DNA of 61,913 bases from Desulfovibrio sp. (lineage in GTDB: Bacteria; Desulfobacterota; Desulfovibrionia; Desulfovibrionales; Desulfovibrionaceae), in the NCBI RefSeq assembly GCF_034006445.1, contig NZ_JAVESS010000018.1, positions 1 to 61,913 on the forward strand. The letters run 5' to 3'. The position numbers were made by a program, and so were the translations under genes. The notes beneath the pieces were generated by a model. The model worked only from the letters and a program-made list of their open reading frames with translations. It was not told the DNA's origin and did no database searches. The stretch's first letter is position 1. The number at the start of each line of letters is the position of its first letter. Positions 16,272 to 25,326 of the stretch are shown one piece after another.

Positions 16272-16316
16272 AAGCCTTTCTTCCCCACAAACCTTTCTCC
16301 CCCACAAGCCTTTCAA
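16266..16316 (+). repeat. Three 17-bp tandem repeats
   Basis: Three units of CCCCACAAGCCTTTCTT type (16266-16282, 16283-16299, 16300-16316) run from the family A hairpin to the stop codon of the AEC carrier. They probably arose by slippage from the hairpin's right end. Confidence 0.7.
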
Positions 16317-16323
16317 AGGCACA

Positions 16324-17259
16324 TCACAAAATGGTCATGTACAGGGGCACGGTAAAAATACAGAGCAAGGTGGACATGGTCACGGCCTGCGCGCCGAACT
16401 CCGCGTCCGTATGGTAATAGGCGCTCAGAATGGCCGCCTGGGTCATTACCGGCAGCGAGGACTGCATGATGAAGACCTTGCCCATGAGTCCACCCACAGG
16501 AAAGAAGGTCAGCAGCGTGTACATGACCAGCGGGCCGAGCAGTATGCGGCCCGAGAGGGCCAGGCCCATGTCGCGTGTGATCGTGACGCCGCGCAGGCCC
16601 ATGTCATACATGGTGATGCCTATGAAGATGAGCGCCAGGGGCGTGGTCATGTTGCCGAGGTAGCGGGCCGCGTCCTGAATGAAGAAGGGCAGCTCCACAT
16701 TGCAGAGTATCAGCAGCACCCCTGTGAGAAAACCCAGCAGGGGCGGCGAAAATATCTGCATAACGCGGGTGCGCAGGGGAATCAGCCGTGCTTCGCCCTC
16801 AATGTCCCGCGTGATGGCGTACTGCCCTACTGTCCAGAAAAACACGGTGCTGGCGAAATAGTACAGCAGCACATAGGGCACGGCCTCTTCGCCAAACAGG
16901 GCCAGATTGACGGGAATGCCCACAAAAATGGTGTTGGAATTGGCCACGCTGGCGCAAAAAAGGCCAAAATGCTGCCGTTTCACCCTGGCGATCTTGCCAA
17001 TAATGATGGCCAGCACAAAGGTCAGCGCCACCGAGACCAGGGGCAGCAGCGCCCCTTGCATAAATTCCAGCAGGCCGTCCCGGTGAAAGCCCCGCATGAT
17101 GGTGGACATAAGATAGGGCGGCAAAGCCACGTAGGTAATAAGACGGGGCAGCAGAATACGGGTTTCGGGGCCAAACCACCCCTTGCCCGCCAGCACGTAG
17201 CCCACCATTCCCATAAGAATGAGGCCGAAAACGCCTCCCATTGCATGCAAAAAAGCCAT
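16324..17259 (-). CDS. AEC (auxin efflux carrier) family transporter
   Basis: This 311-residue membrane protein has about ten TM segments in the 5+5 pattern of the AEC/BART family. Conserved features include ANSNTIFVGIPVNLALFGEE (about 118) in the first half and FIMQSSLPVMTQAAILSAYY near the C-terminus. Bacterial members carry malate, malonate or other organic acids outward or by uniport; the substrate here is not deducible. ATG at 17259 is chosen over longer frames because GGAGAGG precedes it and the protein then begins at the first TM. It stands alone, bracketed by inverted family C repeats, with a hairpin-rich leader at 17260-17420. Confidence 0.88.
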   Translation of the reverse strand: MAFLHAMGGVFGLILMGMVGYVLAGKGWFGPETRILLPRLITYVALPPYLMSTIMRGFHRDGLLEFMQGALLPLVSVALTFVLAIIIGKIARVKRQHFGLFCASVANSNTIFVGIPVNLALFGEEAVPYVLLYYFASTVFFWTVGQYAITRDIEGEARLIPLRTRVMQIFSPPLLGFLTGVLLILCNVELPFFIQDAARYLGNMTTPLALIFIGITMYDMGLRGVTITRDMGLALSGRILLGPLVMYTLLTFFPVGGLMGKVFIMQSSLPVMTQAAILSAYYHTDAEFGAQAVTMSTLLCIFTVPLYMTIL

Positions 17260-17379
17260 GAGCCTCTCCGTTAAGAACTTTCGGGCGGGCATCCGCCCAA
17301 CGTAAAACACCCCGGCAGATGCGCCGGGCCGTTTCAGGCCGTCCTCCTCGAGGTCTTCCAGGGGAGCGCGGTCATAAAA

Positions 17380-17405
17380 CCCCACGGACATGGCAGCCCG
17401 TGGGG
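17380..17405 (-). promoter_or_regulatory. Terminator-like hairpin in the AEC carrier leader
   Basis: On the minus strand CCCCACGG, a 10-base loop, CCGTGGGG, then TTTTAT. Just upstream (17412-17417, minus) is TATAAT with a weak TTGCGT at 17437-17442, the latter inside repeat C4. A second hairpin (CCCGGC/GCCGGG type) lies near 17311-17327. The arrangement suggests attenuation of the carrier gene. Confidence 0.4.
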
Positions 17406-17420
17406 TCAGCAATTATAAGG

Positions 17421-17592
17421 CTGCGGGCGATTGCTCACGCAATCTCCGGAGCAATTTCACTTTGAAATTGCTCTGGCGGATGCGGAAGCAGACGCCCGCC
17501 GCAGAGGTGTAAGCGCAGTTCATCTGCGCGGTTAAGCACCGAAGCGAGCGTATCTTAAACTTTGAGAATGTACATTCTCAAAGTTAATCTGC
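17421..17592 (-). repeat. Repeat family C, copy 4 (inverted)
   Basis: Inverse of copy 3: AGCAATTT..AAATTGCT, a GACGCCCGCC region, GCGCAG..CTGCGC, then the CTTTGAGAATGT/ACATTCTCAAAG palindrome at 17560-17583. It runs directly into family B copy 2. Confidence 0.8.
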
Positions 17593-17593
17593 T

Positions 17594-17733
17594 CTAAAGA
17601 GCCTCCTGGAAACGCGCTGGTATTTCGTTTGGCAAGGCGCAAACTTTTTTTGAAACAGGAGTGGACTCTTCCGTCCTCGACTGTTTCAAAAAAAGTGAAG
17701 CAACACCGCCAAACGGAATACATCAGCGTTTCC
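17594..17733 (+). repeat. Repeat family B (MITE-like), copy 2
   Basis: About 140 bp matching the copies at 35672 and 51889. The left terminal GGAAGCACTGATT is missing, replaced by repeat C4 sequence. The right end GCGTTTCCC abuts the TAG stop of ilvD (17734-17736) without a gap, so the element sits exactly at the gene's 3' end. Confidence 0.85.
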
Positions 17734-19410
17734 CTAGATATCCCGGTATCTCGCACCATTGGCCGCAGAACTCACAAGGTGGGCGTAACGGCGCAGTACG
17801 GGATAGGGGCTGCGTTTTTCCACAGGCTTGTGTCCGGCGCTGCGGCGTTCCAGTTCGGCGGCGTCAACCATGAGGTCAAGCTTGCGGTTGGGAATGTCGA
17901 TATGGATCATATCCCCTTCCTGCACCAGGCCGATAATGCCGCCGTCCGCCGCTTCGGGCGAAATGTGCCCGATGGCCGCGCCGTTGGTGCCGCCGGAGAA
18001 GCGCCCGTCCGTCAGCAGGGCCACGTCCTTGCCAAGGCCCATGCCCGTGATGGCCGCTGTGGGCGAAAGCATTTCACGCATGCCGGGGCCGCCGCGCGGG
18101 CCTTCGTAGCGGATGACCACGCCGTCGCCGGGCTTGATCTTGCCGTCAAGAATGGCCTTCATGGCGTCTTCTTCAGACTCGAACACCCGTGCGCGCACGT
18201 CGCGGCACATCATCTCCGGCGCAACGGCGGACTGCTTGACCACCGCGCCGCCCGGGGCAAGGCTGCCCCGCAGGATGGCGATGCCGCCCTGTTTGGAATA
18301 GGGGTTGTCCACACTGTGGATGACGTCGCTGTCCAGCACGCGGGCGTCGCGCAGGTTTTCGCCCACGGTCTTGCCGGTGACCGTCATGCAGTCCTTATTG
18401 ATAAGGTTCAGCTTGTCCAGTTCCGTCATGACGGCGGGGATGCCGCCCGCGTTGTCGAGATCCACCATGTAATGCTTGCCCGCCGGGGAAAGCTTGCACA
18501 GGTTGGGGCTCTTGCGGCTCACCTCGTCAAAAATTTCCAGGCCAAGGTCAAGCCCGGCCTCGCCGAACACGGCAGGCAGGTGCAGCACCGTATTGGTGGA
18601 GCAGCCCAGCGCCATGTCCACGGCCACGGCGTTGGCCACGGCCTTGGGGGTCACGATGTCCCTGGGCTTGATGCCGCGCTCGAGCATGTCCATAACGCGC
18701 ATACCGGCCGTTTTTGCCAGACGGATGCGCGCGCCGCTCACGGCGGGAATGGTGCCGTTGCCGGGCAGGGCCACGCCGATGGTTTCGGCCATGCAGTTCA
18801 TGGAGTTGGCCGTGAACATGCCCGCACAGGCTCCGCAGCCGGGACAGGCGCGCTCGGCCATGTATTCCAGTTCCTCTTCGGTGATGGCGCCGCTGCGCAC
18901 CTTGCCCACGGCCTCAAACACGGTGATGAGGTCGCCGCGCTCTTTCGGGCCGATATTGCCGGGCAGCATGGGGCCGCCGGAAACCATGACGGAGGGAATA
19001 TTCAGGCGCATCATGGCCATGAGCATGCCGGGCACGCACTTGTCGCAGTTGGGTATGAACACCAGCGCGTCAAAAGCATGTCCACGGGCCATGATTTCAA
19101 TGGAATCCGCAATAAATTCGCGTGACGGCAGCGAAAAACGCATGCCTTCGTGGTTCATGGCCAGGCCGTCGCACACGGCAATGGCAGGAAACTGCAAGGG
19201 CGTGCCGCCAGCCATGCGTACACCGGCCTTGACTGCGTCTGCCAGGGCGTTTAGGTGCAGGTGCCCCGGTACCACTTCACTGGCAGCATTGACCACGCCG
19301 ACCAGCGGGCGGTCCATTTCTTCTCTGGTCAGACCCAGAGCATAAAGCAGGGAACGGTGGGGGGCTTTTTCAAGGCCGGATTTCATCTTTTTACTGCGGC
19401 TCTCATCCAT
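17734..19410 (-). CDS. ilvD: Dihydroxy-acid dehydratase
   Basis: Dehydrates 2,3-dihydroxy-isovalerate and -methylvalerate to the 2-keto acids in valine/isoleucine synthesis. The 558-residue protein has the cluster and active-site motifs: [12 protein letters not shown], the Cys of [30 protein letters not shown], and the C-terminal [20 protein letters not shown] with the catalytic Ser. It belongs to the shorter (about 555) anaerobe-type group rather than the 616-residue enterobacterial one. ATG at 19410 follows AAGGATG; the frame extends further upstream without a better site. The stop codon is flush against a family B repeat. Confidence 0.95.
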   Translation of the reverse strand: MDESRSKKMKSGLEKAPHRSLLYALGLTREEMDRPLVGVVNAASEVVPGHLHLNALADAVKAGVRMAGGTPLQFPAIAVCDGLAMNHEGMRFSLPSREFIADSIEIMARGHAFDALVFIPNCDKCVPGMLMAMMRLNIPSVMVSGGPMLPGNIGPKERGDLITVFEAVGKVRSGAITEEELEYMAERACPGCGACAGMFTANSMNCMAETIGVALPGNGTIPAVSGARIRLAKTAGMRVMDMLERGIKPRDIVTPKAVANAVAVDMALGCSTNTVLHLPAVFGEAGLDLGLEIFDEVSRKSPNLCKLSPAGKHYMVDLDNAGGIPAVMTELDKLNLINKDCMTVTGKTVGENLRDARVLDSDVIHSVDNPYSKQGGIAILRGSLAPGGAVVKQSAVAPEMMCRDVRARVFESEEDAMKAILDGKIKPGDGVVIRYEGPRGGPGMREMLSPTAAITGMGLGKDVALLTDGRFSGGTNGAAIGHISPEAADGGIIGLVQEGDMIHIDIPNRKLDLMVDAAELERRSAGHKPVEKRSPYPVLRRYAHLVSSAANGARYRDI

Positions 19411-19741
19411 GACGGCATCCTTACGTTGTGATAATAAACTCTCCCGCCGCCACATCCGGCGTGCGGGCAACCGTCAAGTCATACGGCAAAAGATTACGCT
19501 CGTAAACAATATCGGTTCCTGTCGGCCCGCCGGGGTGCGGGCCCCAGGGCGGCCCCCATGGCAGGCAGATACCCCTTAAAATAAACTATCCCCTGATGTT
19601 ACGCGCGACCATTGCTGCGCGCAACAATGCAGACAGGTGGCGGTTGCGCCTTCACGGCGCACGACGCCACAGCCCCACTTTTTTTGCAACTGGGGGCTGC
19701 CCGCTATTGAGAGCCGTAAGGAAGTGGGGTAGTTTCCGGGC
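19411..19741. other. Divergent ilvD / flippase intergenic region
   Basis: 331 bases without a gene. It should hold both promoters, but no convincing -35/-10 pair is visible. An imperfect palindrome ATTGCTGCGCGCAACAAT (19611-19628) and a GC-rich block (19528-19560) are the only structured parts. The flippase has no good ribosome site immediately upstream. Confidence 0.5.
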
Positions 19742-21292
19742 ATGCAAAGCTCCACCCCGACGCTGGCGCGCCGCTACATCTTCAAGCTTCTGGCAAACAT
19801 CGCCACTGTACCCGTCTACCTGGTCATGGAGGCGATCCTTCCACGCGCCCTGGGCCCGCACATGTACGGTAACTACAGCTTTGCCACCAACCTTTTCCAG
19901 CAGCTTACCGGCTTTCTGGATATGGGCACCTCCACCTGCTTTTACAACGCCCTGTCCCGCAGACAGAACGAAACAGGCCTTGTGGGATTCTATGCCCGTG
20001 TGACCGTGCTGGTCTTCGGCATCATCCTGCTGGCGGCGCTGGCCCTGCAAGCGCCCGCGCTGGGCGATCTGCTCATGCCGGACGTGCCCTTGTGGCTGGC
20101 TCCCCTGGCGGCATTGTGGGCCTTTCTTACCTGGTGGGGACGGGTGCTGCGCTCGATGAACGACGCCGTGGGGGCCACTGTGGCCTCGGAAATGGTGCGC
20201 ACGGTAGTTTCGCTGTTCATGGTGGCCCTGCTGGGCCTCATGTTCTGGCAGGACTGGCTGAACATACACACCCTTTTTGCACAGCAGTACCTCATGCTGG
20301 GGCTTATGGCCCTTGGCTACTGGCTGGTGACGCGCCGCCACTGGCGCAGCCGCGAGGTGGCCCTGGCGTTCAGCCTGCCCGATGGGCAGAGCAAGGCCTA
20401 CCAGCGCGAATTTTTCAATTACAGCCATCCGCTTTTTGTGCAGGCCCTGCTCTCGTTCCTGCTGCTCACCGCCGAACGCTGGCTCTTGCAGTGGTTTGAC
20501 GGCAGCGTGCAACAGGGCTTTTTTGCCCTGTCGCAAAAAGTCAGCATGGCCTGTTTTCTTTTTGTTTCGGCCATGACGCCGCTGATCATGCGCGAGCTTT
20601 CCATAGCCTGGGGGCACAATGACCGCGAGGCCATGGGGCGGCTGCTCACGCGCTTCGCTCCCCTGCTCTATGTGGTGGCGGCCTATTTTTCCTGCTTTAC
20701 GCTGGTGGAAGGCTCTGCCCTGGTGGACTTTTTTGGCGGGGCGGAATTTGCCGCCGCCACGCTGCCCGTGCAGATCATGGCCCTCTATCCGCTGCACCAG
20801 GCTTACGGCCAGCTGGCCGGATCGGTCTTTCACGCCACAGGGCGCACGCGCGTACTGCGCAATATGGCAGCCCTTGAGTGCGTTTACGGCTTCACCACAG
20901 CATGGTTTCTGCTGGCCCCGCCGGAATATATGGGCCTGAATCTCGGAGCCGTCGGCCTTGCCATCAAAACCGTGGCCGTGCAGATCATCACGGTCAACGT
21001 CTATCTGTGGCTGGCTTCGCGTTTTCTGCCCCTGAGTTTCTGGCGCAATTTCGCCCACCAGATATGGAGCCTCGCCGTGCTGCTTACCCTGGCGTGGCTG
21101 TGCCGTGAAGGAACCATCATGGCCGGCCTGGGCGACCTCAACACCTTTTCGCGCTTTCTTGTTTCCGGTGTGCTGTACAGCGCTGGGGCCGGGGTGGTCT
21201 GCGTGGCAATGCCCGCCCTGCTCGGACTTTCGCGGCAGGATGTGCGGGAGCTTGTGGCGCGTTTCAGAAAGTCCCGCCAAAAGTCTGCGTAG
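19742..21292 (+). CDS. Wzx/PST-type polysaccharide flippase
   Basis: This 516-residue integral membrane protein has about 12-14 TMs, typical of the polysaccharide transporter branch of the MOP superfamily. The opening LARRYIFKLLANIATVPVYL, then ILPRALGPHMYGNYSFATNL, matches the N-terminal helix and loop of O-antigen/EPS flippases. Such proteins flip lipid-linked sugar units across the inner membrane. No glycosyltransferases are adjacent, so its glycan is unknown. ATG 19742 gives the normal N-terminus; the best purine run (AAGGAAG) is about 20 bases upstream, too far to be typical. Confidence 0.85.
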   Translation: MQSSTPTLARRYIFKLLANIATVPVYLVMEAILPRALGPHMYGNYSFATNLFQQLTGFLDMGTSTCFYNALSRRQNETGLVGFYARVTVLVFGIILLAALALQAPALGDLLMPDVPLWLAPLAALWAFLTWWGRVLRSMNDAVGATVASEMVRTVVSLFMVALLGLMFWQDWLNIHTLFAQQYLMLGLMALGYWLVTRRHWRSREVALAFSLPDGQSKAYQREFFNYSHPLFVQALLSFLLLTAERWLLQWFDGSVQQGFFALSQKVSMACFLFVSAMTPLIMRELSIAWGHNDREAMGRLLTRFAPLLYVVAAYFSCFTLVEGSALVDFFGGAEFAAATLPVQIMALYPLHQAYGQLAGSVFHATGRTRVLRNMAALECVYGFTTAWFLLAPPEYMGLNLGAVGLAIKTVAVQIITVNVYLWLASRFLPLSFWRNFAHQIWSLAVLLTLAWLCREGTIMAGLGDLNTFSRFLVSGVLYSAGAGVVCVAMPALLGLSRQDVRELVARFRKSRQKSA

Positions 21293-21407
21293 GGGGTTGC
21301 GTTGCGGATGACGTTTACGCTGCGCTAGCCAGAAAGAAGCAAAACCGGGTCTGTCCTTTGAAAGATAGCTTCTGTGCCCTGCGGGCACTCAAACCACTTT
21401 TCAACGC

Positions 21408-21437
21408 AAAAGGCCCCGCCATTCAGCGGGGCCTTTT
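21408..21437. terminator. Bidirectional terminator between flippase and chemoreceptor
   Basis: AAAAGGCCCCGC and GCGGGGCCTTTT around a 6-base loop; A and T runs on the two sides serve both converging genes. Confidence 0.9.
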
Positions 21438-21465
21438 GCATTGTTCCGTCTAAACTATACAAGCC

Positions 21466-23793
21466 TTAGCTATTCGCACTCAAACTCGTGATGAGCCTTT
21501 CCAGTTCATTGGCCTGTTTGGACAGGTCGGCAATGGCGACAGTGCACTGCGCCATGCCCTGATCCGTGGCATCGGCAATATTGCTGATGGAACTGATGGC
21601 CCTGTTGATTTCTTCCGACGTTGCTGACTGCTGTTCAGCCGCAGCCGCGATGGAATGCACCTGGTCGCCGGAGGTTTCCACCATGCGCACCACCTGGGCA
21701 ATGGCCTCGCCAGAGCGTTGCGCCAGGCTGGTGGCCTCGGCCACGCGCTGCACTGCCGCTTCCATCTGGGTTACGGCGTCCCTGGTGCCTTCCTGTATGC
21801 CGCCGACGGCCTGGCGCACTTCCGTGGTGGCCTGAGCGGTTTTTTCGGCCAGCTTGCGCACCTCGTCGGCCACAACGGCAAAGCCCCGTCCGGCATCGCC
21901 CGCGCGGGCGGCTTCAATGGCGGCATTAAGGGCCAGCAGGTTCGTCTGGTCGGCAATATCGGATATAACGCCCATAACGGCCCCGATGCCCCGTGCCTGA
22001 TCGCCGAGATTGTCCATTATGCTGGTCAGCCGTGAGGCTTCCGTGTGGATGGATTGCACCGCTGCCGTCACCTCGGCCACCATGTGCGCACTGTTCTGCG
22101 CTTCGACCTTGGCCGTGTCTCCGGTTTGCGAAGTGGCGGCGGCATTCTGGGCCACTTCCATAATGGTGGCGTTCATCTCTTCCACGGCCGTGGCGGTCTG
22201 GGCGACGCGTGAGCTTTGCTCGCGCGCTCCCTCACTGGAGTGGGCGATCTGATCCGAAAGCTGTTTCGACGCGTCGGCCATATGCTCGACCACCTGCGAA
22301 GCCTCATGGGCTGCTCGGGCAATGGCCGCGTTCTGAGCTTCAATACGGCTCTTCTGGTTATATATCTCGGTCAGATCATTCCAGAAGGCTATGGAGCCAA
22401 GAAGCGTGCCGTCAAGATTGTAAAAAGGCGTGGAACGCGCGGTGATGCGCAGTTGGCGGCCAGAGACCGTAGTATAGTCGAATTCCAACGAAAGTGCCTT
22501 GCGCTCCCTGATGGCCTGATCGGACAAGGTCTCGCGTGTCGCGTCATTCTGGAAGAACAGGCCGGAACGCTGCCCCACATAGGATTCACGCGGGCCTGTT
22601 TTTTCAAGCATCTGACATATTTCAGCATTGACCCAGATCATGTTGAAATCCGGCCCCACAATGCCGCAGGGCGTGGGGATGCCGTCCAGCACTCCCTGTG
22701 AAAAGCCAAGGCGTTTCTTGAGTTCTTCCACCATGGTGTTCAGGTAGCCGGCAAATGTAGCCATTTCGGCTCTGAACTGGCCGTGCATGGCAGCCTTGAG
22801 GTCACCGGCCGCAACCCTGGCGGTAAAGTCCGACAAGGCCCGCAGGGGCTTGAATACCAGGCGCTGGTTGATAACGGTCAGCAGCACGGCCAGTAAGACG
22901 ATGGCCACAAGGCCCACGCCGGACAACACCATGCGCTGGGTCAGGGCTGGGGCGGCCAGTTCTGCGTCATAGGCGCTCATGCACACGAGCCAGCCCGTGG
23001 CCGCAATGGGCGCCACGGTCATAAATTTTTTCTCGCCTTCCCAGGGATATTCGATAATGCCCTTCTGGGCTTTCAAGGCTTTCTGGATAAAGTCCTGCCC
23101 CGAAAGATCGGTGAGCAGCAGCTTTTTATTGGCGCTGTGGGCGATAATGCGCCCTGCGGCATCCAGGGCAAAGCCGTAGCCCCGCTTTCCAAGCCGGATG
23201 GGGTCAATGGTTTTGGCGGTAAAGTCACTCCAGCGCGGACACACGGCCACGGCACCCATCAGGGTGCCATCGGCGGCGTATACCGCCTTGACCACAACGT
23301 ATACGAGCATGCCCGCATCCGTGGTGGCTGGCATGACGCTGCCGCTGAAGGCAAGACTTTTGCCGCTGAAAATGGCCTTGCTGTAGTCGCGGTCAAAACG
23401 GTCACCGCCTGTCATGTCCTTGAGATCGGCGTTAAGCCCGGCCACGATGCGGCCTTTGACGTCAAAAACAAAAAATGACCAGTAAGCCGGAAAGGCTTTT
23501 ACATAGGTGTGCAAAAGCTGCTGTACGTCCTGCTTCGCCAGGGTTGAACCTTCCAGCGCATCACGGATGACTTCCTGCCCGGCCAGGGACTGGGCCACGC
23601 TGACGGACTGCTCAATATAGTTCTCGGCGGACTGGGCCACGATCATGGCCGTCTGGTCCAGGGCGGCGCTCTGCACCCCGGACACCATCCGGTAGGATGA
23701 TGAAGACACGTATGCGATCAGAATCGCTATAATGATAAAAATGGATGCTGTTATGGAAACTGTGCAAATGGTATTTATGCGAAGCTGCCGCAT
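21466..23793 (-). CDS. Methyl-accepting chemotaxis protein (Cache-HAMP-PAS-MA)
   Basis: The 775-residue inner-membrane receptor has TM1 at about 12-32, a Cache-type periplasmic sensor (33-285, with [15 protein letters not shown] and [15 protein letters not shown]), TM2 at about 288-312, HAMP, and a cytosolic PAS domain (about 370-480, [18 protein letters not shown]). The C-terminal signalling domain has the hairpin tip [20 protein letters not shown]. There is no C-terminal NWETF-like tether. PAS-containing double-sensor receptors of this kind are common in Desulfovibrio. ATG at 23793 follows GGGGGCG and is preferred over a longer frame starting in the leader. Confidence 0.93.
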   Translation of the reverse strand: MRQLRINTICTVSITASIFIIIAILIAYVSSSSYRMVSGVQSAALDQTAMIVAQSAENYIEQSVSVAQSLAGQEVIRDALEGSTLAKQDVQQLLHTYVKAFPAYWSFFVFDVKGRIVAGLNADLKDMTGGDRFDRDYSKAIFSGKSLAFSGSVMPATTDAGMLVYVVVKAVYAADGTLMGAVAVCPRWSDFTAKTIDPIRLGKRGYGFALDAAGRIIAHSANKKLLLTDLSGQDFIQKALKAQKGIIEYPWEGEKKFMTVAPIAATGWLVCMSAYDAELAAPALTQRMVLSGVGLVAIVLLAVLLTVINQRLVFKPLRALSDFTARVAAGDLKAAMHGQFRAEMATFAGYLNTMVEELKKRLGFSQGVLDGIPTPCGIVGPDFNMIWVNAEICQMLEKTGPRESYVGQRSGLFFQNDATRETLSDQAIRERKALSLEFDYTTVSGRQLRITARSTPFYNLDGTLLGSIAFWNDLTEIYNQKSRIEAQNAAIARAAHEASQVVEHMADASKQLSDQIAHSSEGAREQSSRVAQTATAVEEMNATIMEVAQNAAATSQTGDTAKVEAQNSAHMVAEVTAAVQSIHTEASRLTSIMDNLGDQARGIGAVMGVISDIADQTNLLALNAAIEAARAGDAGRGFAVVADEVRKLAEKTAQATTEVRQAVGGIQEGTRDAVTQMEAAVQRVAEATSLAQRSGEAIAQVVRMVETSGDQVHSIAAAAEQQSATSEEINRAISSISNIADATDQGMAQCTVAIADLSKQANELERLITSLSANS

Positions 23794-24178
23794 GATGCGC
23801 CCCCAGACGCTAAGGTGAATCAGGATCTCGCATGTATGCCAAGCTGACGGCATTGGCAACTGCTTTTCATTTGTAATAAGCGCTTCCCGCCGGGGTTCAG
23901 CCGAACCGCATACGGAATTACTGCCAGAAAATCAGAAGCCTGCGTGCTCCCTTCCGGGTGCGCGACCCGAATGTATTTTTTACCTATGCAGTTGGTAAGG
24001 ACTTAAATCGTTAAAGACCGAAAAAACATTAGCGCTCGTAAAAAATCTTCCTGCCAAGGCGCTCAGCCCCTGACCGCCAGTTTTTTATATGGCATTAACC
24101 ATAATTTCATGATTATATGGGGGGGCTTGCAAAGACGTTCCAAGGGCAACGTATGACGACATATATGAAGGAGGGGGC
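23794..24178. other. Intergenic region before the small membrane protein
   Basis: 385 bases between divergent genes. A moderately AT-rich block at 23960-24120 probably holds the promoters. AAGGAGGGGGC (24169-24179) is the strong ribosome site of the next gene. No RNA gene or repeat seen. Confidence 0.5.
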
Positions 24179-24463
24179 ATGAGTACGCATGTGATGTGGG
24201 CGCTGGTGGGTTTTGGCATCGCCCTGCTTTTTGTGTGGGTGTACCTGATGCTCAAACGACGCAATTTCAAATTTTTCTGGTACCATCCGCTCTTTACGGG
24301 TCTGTTTCTGCTCTTTCTTCTTTACCTGCTTGAACGCATGTTTGCCGACCTGTCGGACTTTGAAGTGCAGGAAAGCTGGAACATGCTGACCTATCTGGGT
24401 ATTCCGCTGGCCGCAGCCGCCATTTTCTTTCTGTTCAAGGGATTCAGATCCAGAAAAAAATAG
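24179..24463 (+). CDS. Small membrane protein of unknown function
   Basis: 94 residues with three predicted TM segments (about 6-25, 36-52, 70-88), a basic loop between the first two (LKRRNFKFF) and a basic C-terminus (KGFRSRKK). An acidic loop (ERMFADLSDFEVQE) separates TM2 and TM3. The AAGGAGGGGGC site just before ATG 24179 argues strongly that it is translated. No family recognised. It stands alone between the chemoreceptor and a 740-base non-coding stretch. Confidence 0.75.
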   Translation: MSTHVMWALVGFGIALLFVWVYLMLKRRNFKFFWYHPLFTGLFLLFLLYLLERMFADLSDFEVQESWNMLTYLGIPLAAAAIFFLFKGFRSRKK

Positions 24464-25203
24464 CGCGCGCCCGCGAAGGACGCCTTTTTTCGGTGCCGGG
24501 ATACCGGTACAAATGCTGGAAGCGCAGGGTCACCGCCCTGCTCTTCTTTTTTTTCGGCATAACACTTGCAAAAACCCTTCCCGACAAGGCCTTCGCTGCA
24601 ACGCGGCCATCATTGCCGAGACGCTGCTGGCCCAGTTGCATTTCCGCCCATCCCCAGGCTTCAGGCAACCCGCCGCCCCATAAGGAGATATAAAAACCAT
24701 GTCGGCGCAACATCCCCCCGTTCTTTATGCCTGCCCCGCCTTGATCGTTGGCACCGGTGGGGGAAAACTTTTTTTGCGCCTAAAAATCAACCTTTCTGTA
24801 GGAACCCTATTTTACACATAACAGACTTAATTGTCTAAGTTTTCCTTCAAAACACCTGCAATACATTTTTTTCTTCGCCAAATTTTCTACATAAATGTAA
24901 ATATTTTTTCTTCCTCTTTCAAAGTCCGTATAAATGTGAACACTTAATGATTTTAGCTGGTTGTATACTCATACAGCCTAAAAATGGCGCTGTTCCTTTA
25001 CTCAAGCCATACCATATTCGTCTTGATTATTTTATATAATAAAATAAGTATGTTATACGTATTTGTTTGTTATTTCACAATGTTTTTCTGCATGTCCGTA
25101 AAAACACGCCCTGACCTTCTGCGACAAATTCCGTTGAAACCCGCACTATTTCTACCTTTGCGTAGAAATAAAACAGGTCAAACTACGATTCCGTAACTTT
25201 ATT
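24464..25203. other. Long non-coding stretch, AT-rich in its second half
   Basis: 740 bases with no supportable gene. The first third is ordinary GC; from about 24770 to 25200 the composition drops to strongly AT-rich (many T and A runs), unlike the surroundings. A 66-codon frame at 24493-24693 has no ribosome site and is not called. It probably contains the upstream control region of the amino-acid transporter, and could hide a small RNA. Confidence 0.5.
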
Positions 25204-25232
25204 TTGCTGTCTCAATATATTTATTCTATAAA
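25204..25232 (+). promoter_or_regulatory. Sigma70-type promoter of the liv-type operon
   Basis: TTGCTG (25204-25209), a 17-base spacer and TATAAA (25227-25232). The predicted start near 25239 leaves a leader of about 88 bases to ATG 25327. Confidence 0.7.
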
Positions 25233-25326
25233 CACAGCCTATTACAATAATGGAACTCTTCTTGCTTATATGTCTACCATGGGTCGAGATTTTTCAATCC
25301 CGCACGTAAACCACTGGGAGGCTTTC

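Noticed and set aside
24493..24693. 66-codon frame with a hydrophobic stretch in the long gap before the transporter
   Set aside because: It has no ribosome-binding site and the hydrophobic run comes from a poly-T tract.
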